A stretch of DNA of 7,447 nt from Candidatus Bathyarchaeota archaeon (GTDB taxonomy: Archaea; Thermoproteota; Bathyarchaeia; Bathyarchaeales; Bathyarchaeaceae). The stretch lies in contig CP070636.1 in NCBI GenBank assembly GCA_020356305.1, forward strand, positions 544,947-552,393, written 5' to 3'. The notes beneath the pieces were generated by a model. That model searched no databases and was not told the origin of the DNA. It saw only the letters and a program-made list of their open reading frames with translations. The position numbers and the translations under genes were made by a program. Every line of letters starts with the position of its first letter. Positions within the stretch are counted from its first letter, which is position 1. Of this stretch, positions 6,896 to 7,447 are shown one piece after another.

Positions 6896-6902
6896 TATAT
6901 AA
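6895..6902 (+). promoter_or_regulatory. TATA box of the NitrOD5-like gene
   Basis: ATATATAA is a strong archaeal TATA-like sequence. A start site about 25 bases downstream would fall near 6925, leaving a leader of about 24 bases before the TTG at 6949. Within that leader, GAGG at 6938-6941 is a plausible ribosome-binding site seven bases before the TTG. Confidence 0.55.
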
Positions 6903-6948
6903 GAGATGTGCTGACGGTGTCTTTGAAGGGCGTTTTCGAGGGGTCCGG

Positions 6949-7359
6949 TTGCGTGACGATAGTTTCGATGAGCTGCTGCTGGAGGCAGTGGATGAAGGGC
7001 TCTCTTCCTTAGGGGATTCTGCGAAGCAGGTCATCTACGTCTATCTGGAAAAGACTTACAAGATTAACAGGCGAGATATCCCTTACAAAGTTGATGCTTT
7101 TGTTGATGCAATTGAAAATTTCTTGGGATCTGGAGCTAAGCTTCTTCAGATTCTCGTGATGAAACACCTTCACAAAAAAATCGGACACAAGATTGACTAC
7201 AATCAAGAGCTAAGAGATTTAATATTCACTGAATACGTAGCAGCAGCTCGCAAGACTTTTTTGAAAAGAAAAAAACCAGGGTCCTCATCTCTATTATGTC
7301 GCTTGACATTAGCAAAGAAGCAAGAAAACGTGGAAATTGCCGGACAAGCCCAATATTGA
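6949..7359 (+). CDS. NitrOD5-like domain protein, putative regulatory protein
   Basis: The 136-residue product begins with FDELLLEAVDEGLSSLGDSA, continues with YVYLEKTYKINRRDIPYKVD and ends its conserved part with FTEYVAAARKTFLKRKK. From memory this resembles the NitrOD5 domain, proposed as an output domain of archaeal signalling proteins; here it stands alone with no sensor or receiver domain. It is predicted to be all-helical and cytoplasmic, and its biochemical role is not established. The start is TTG, the only start codon in this frame after the stop at 6889-6891, with a TATA box and ribosome-binding site at sensible distances. The last 28 residues, after KRKK, look unlike the rest and follow an A7 run, so a frameshift is possible there. 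The gene is followed by a hairpin terminator. Confidence 0.7.
   Translation: MRDDSFDELLLEAVDEGLSSLGDSAKQVIYVYLEKTYKINRRDIPYKVDAFVDAIENFLGSGAKLLQILVMKHLHKKIGHKIDYNQELRDLIFTEYVAAARKTFLKRKKPGSSSLLCRLTLAKKQENVEIAGQAQY
7269..7275 (+). other. A7 slippery run in the NitrOD5-like gene
   Basis: Seven A are read in frame as the last base of AGA, then AAA, AAA: the arrangement A AAA AAA of a minus-one slippery heptamer. A shift here enters a frame that is open to TAG at 7443-7445 and contains ATG at 7296. No clear stimulatory stem follows closely. A homopolymer sequencing error would look the same. Confidence 0.3.
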
Positions 7360-7384
7360 ACTTAGTGCGCGAGGCTATCAAACC

Positions 7385-7408
7385 GCCAACTCTCGAATTG
7401 GCTTTTTT
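7385..7408 (+). terminator. hairpin plus T6 terminator after the NitrOD5-like gene
   Basis: GCCAA (7385-7389) pairs with TTGGC (7398-7402) around an eight-base loop, and six T follow immediately at 7403-7408. This stands 25 bases after the stop at 7359 and is the best-formed terminator in the window. Its place inside the alternative frame ending at 7445 argues mildly against that frame being the normal product. Confidence 0.6.
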
Positions 7409-7447
7409 CCAGATCACTAAACACGCAGAGACTAGTCCTTCTTAGTC

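Larger units (their letters stand above)
6635..6948. promoter_or_regulatory. divergent intergenic region with promoters for both neighbours
   Basis: This spacer of 314 bases lies between the starts of the envelope gene and the NitrOD5-like gene. Near the left end, on the minus strand, GTTAAATA (about 6668-6675) or AATATAGA (6686-6693) could be the TATA box of the envelope gene. Near the right end are the palindrome and the TATA box listed separately. The middle, about 6700-6870, holds no feature I can support: no tRNA-like arms, no C/D box pair, and two overlapping open frames that look like chance. Confidence 0.5.

Noticed and set aside
6653..7012. 119-codon plus-strand frame across the divergent spacer
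   Set aside because: Its sequence shows no domain-like pattern, it crosses the TATA box and palindrome, and it overlaps the better-supported gene at 6949 in another frame.
1..7447. CRISPR array, insertion sequence, toxin-antitoxin or defence island
   Set aside because: No spaced direct repeats, terminal inverted repeats, transposase, or known defence domain was seen.

Overview
The window looks like a piece of archaeal chromosome, most likely from the TACK side (Bathyarchaeia or a relative). The assignment is by inference. An archaeal-type TrmI tRNA methyltransferase sits beside an RNase J-like MBL nuclease without the usual bacterial C-terminal domain, a Bud32/RIO-like kinase, a small protein resembling the NitrOD5 output domain of ammonia-oxidising archaea and their relatives, and TATA-like boxes at several starts. 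Four of the six main genes appear to start with GTG or TTG. There is no rRNA, tRNA, CRISPR array, insertion sequence or phage gene that I can recognise.

Layout. Positions 1-165 are an extremely A/C-rich, G-poor non-coding stretch with an A14 run. A rightward pair follows: an atypical protein kinase with an N-terminal extension (166-1512) and, 34 bases later, an RNase J-like nuclease (1547-2908). A possible 41-residue reading frame overlaps the nuclease stop codon. Facing them is a leftward coiled-coil protein of unknown function (3045-4685). It is divergently transcribed from trmI (4855-5631, or 4768 if the longer frame is used), with TATA-like boxes and a palindrome in between. trmI converges on a leftward gene for a secreted, membrane-anchored protein (5696-6634). 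A 314-base divergent spacer then leads to a rightward NitrOD5-like protein (6949-7359), which has a TATA box, a palindrome abutting it, and a hairpin plus T6 terminator at 7385-7408.

How the genes fit together. The kinase, the nuclease and TrmI all belong to families linked to RNA processing or modification, so the left two thirds read as an RNA-metabolism neighbourhood. No direct functional link is shown by the sequence. The right third pairs an envelope protein with a candidate regulatory protein, which could be a sense-and-respond pair or chance neighbours. No clear new multi-gene defence or mobile system is visible. The best leads are the kinase-nuclease operon with its small overlapping frame, the large uncharacterised coiled-coil protein, the palindromes at the two divergent promoters, and an A7 slippery run near the end of the NitrOD5-like gene.
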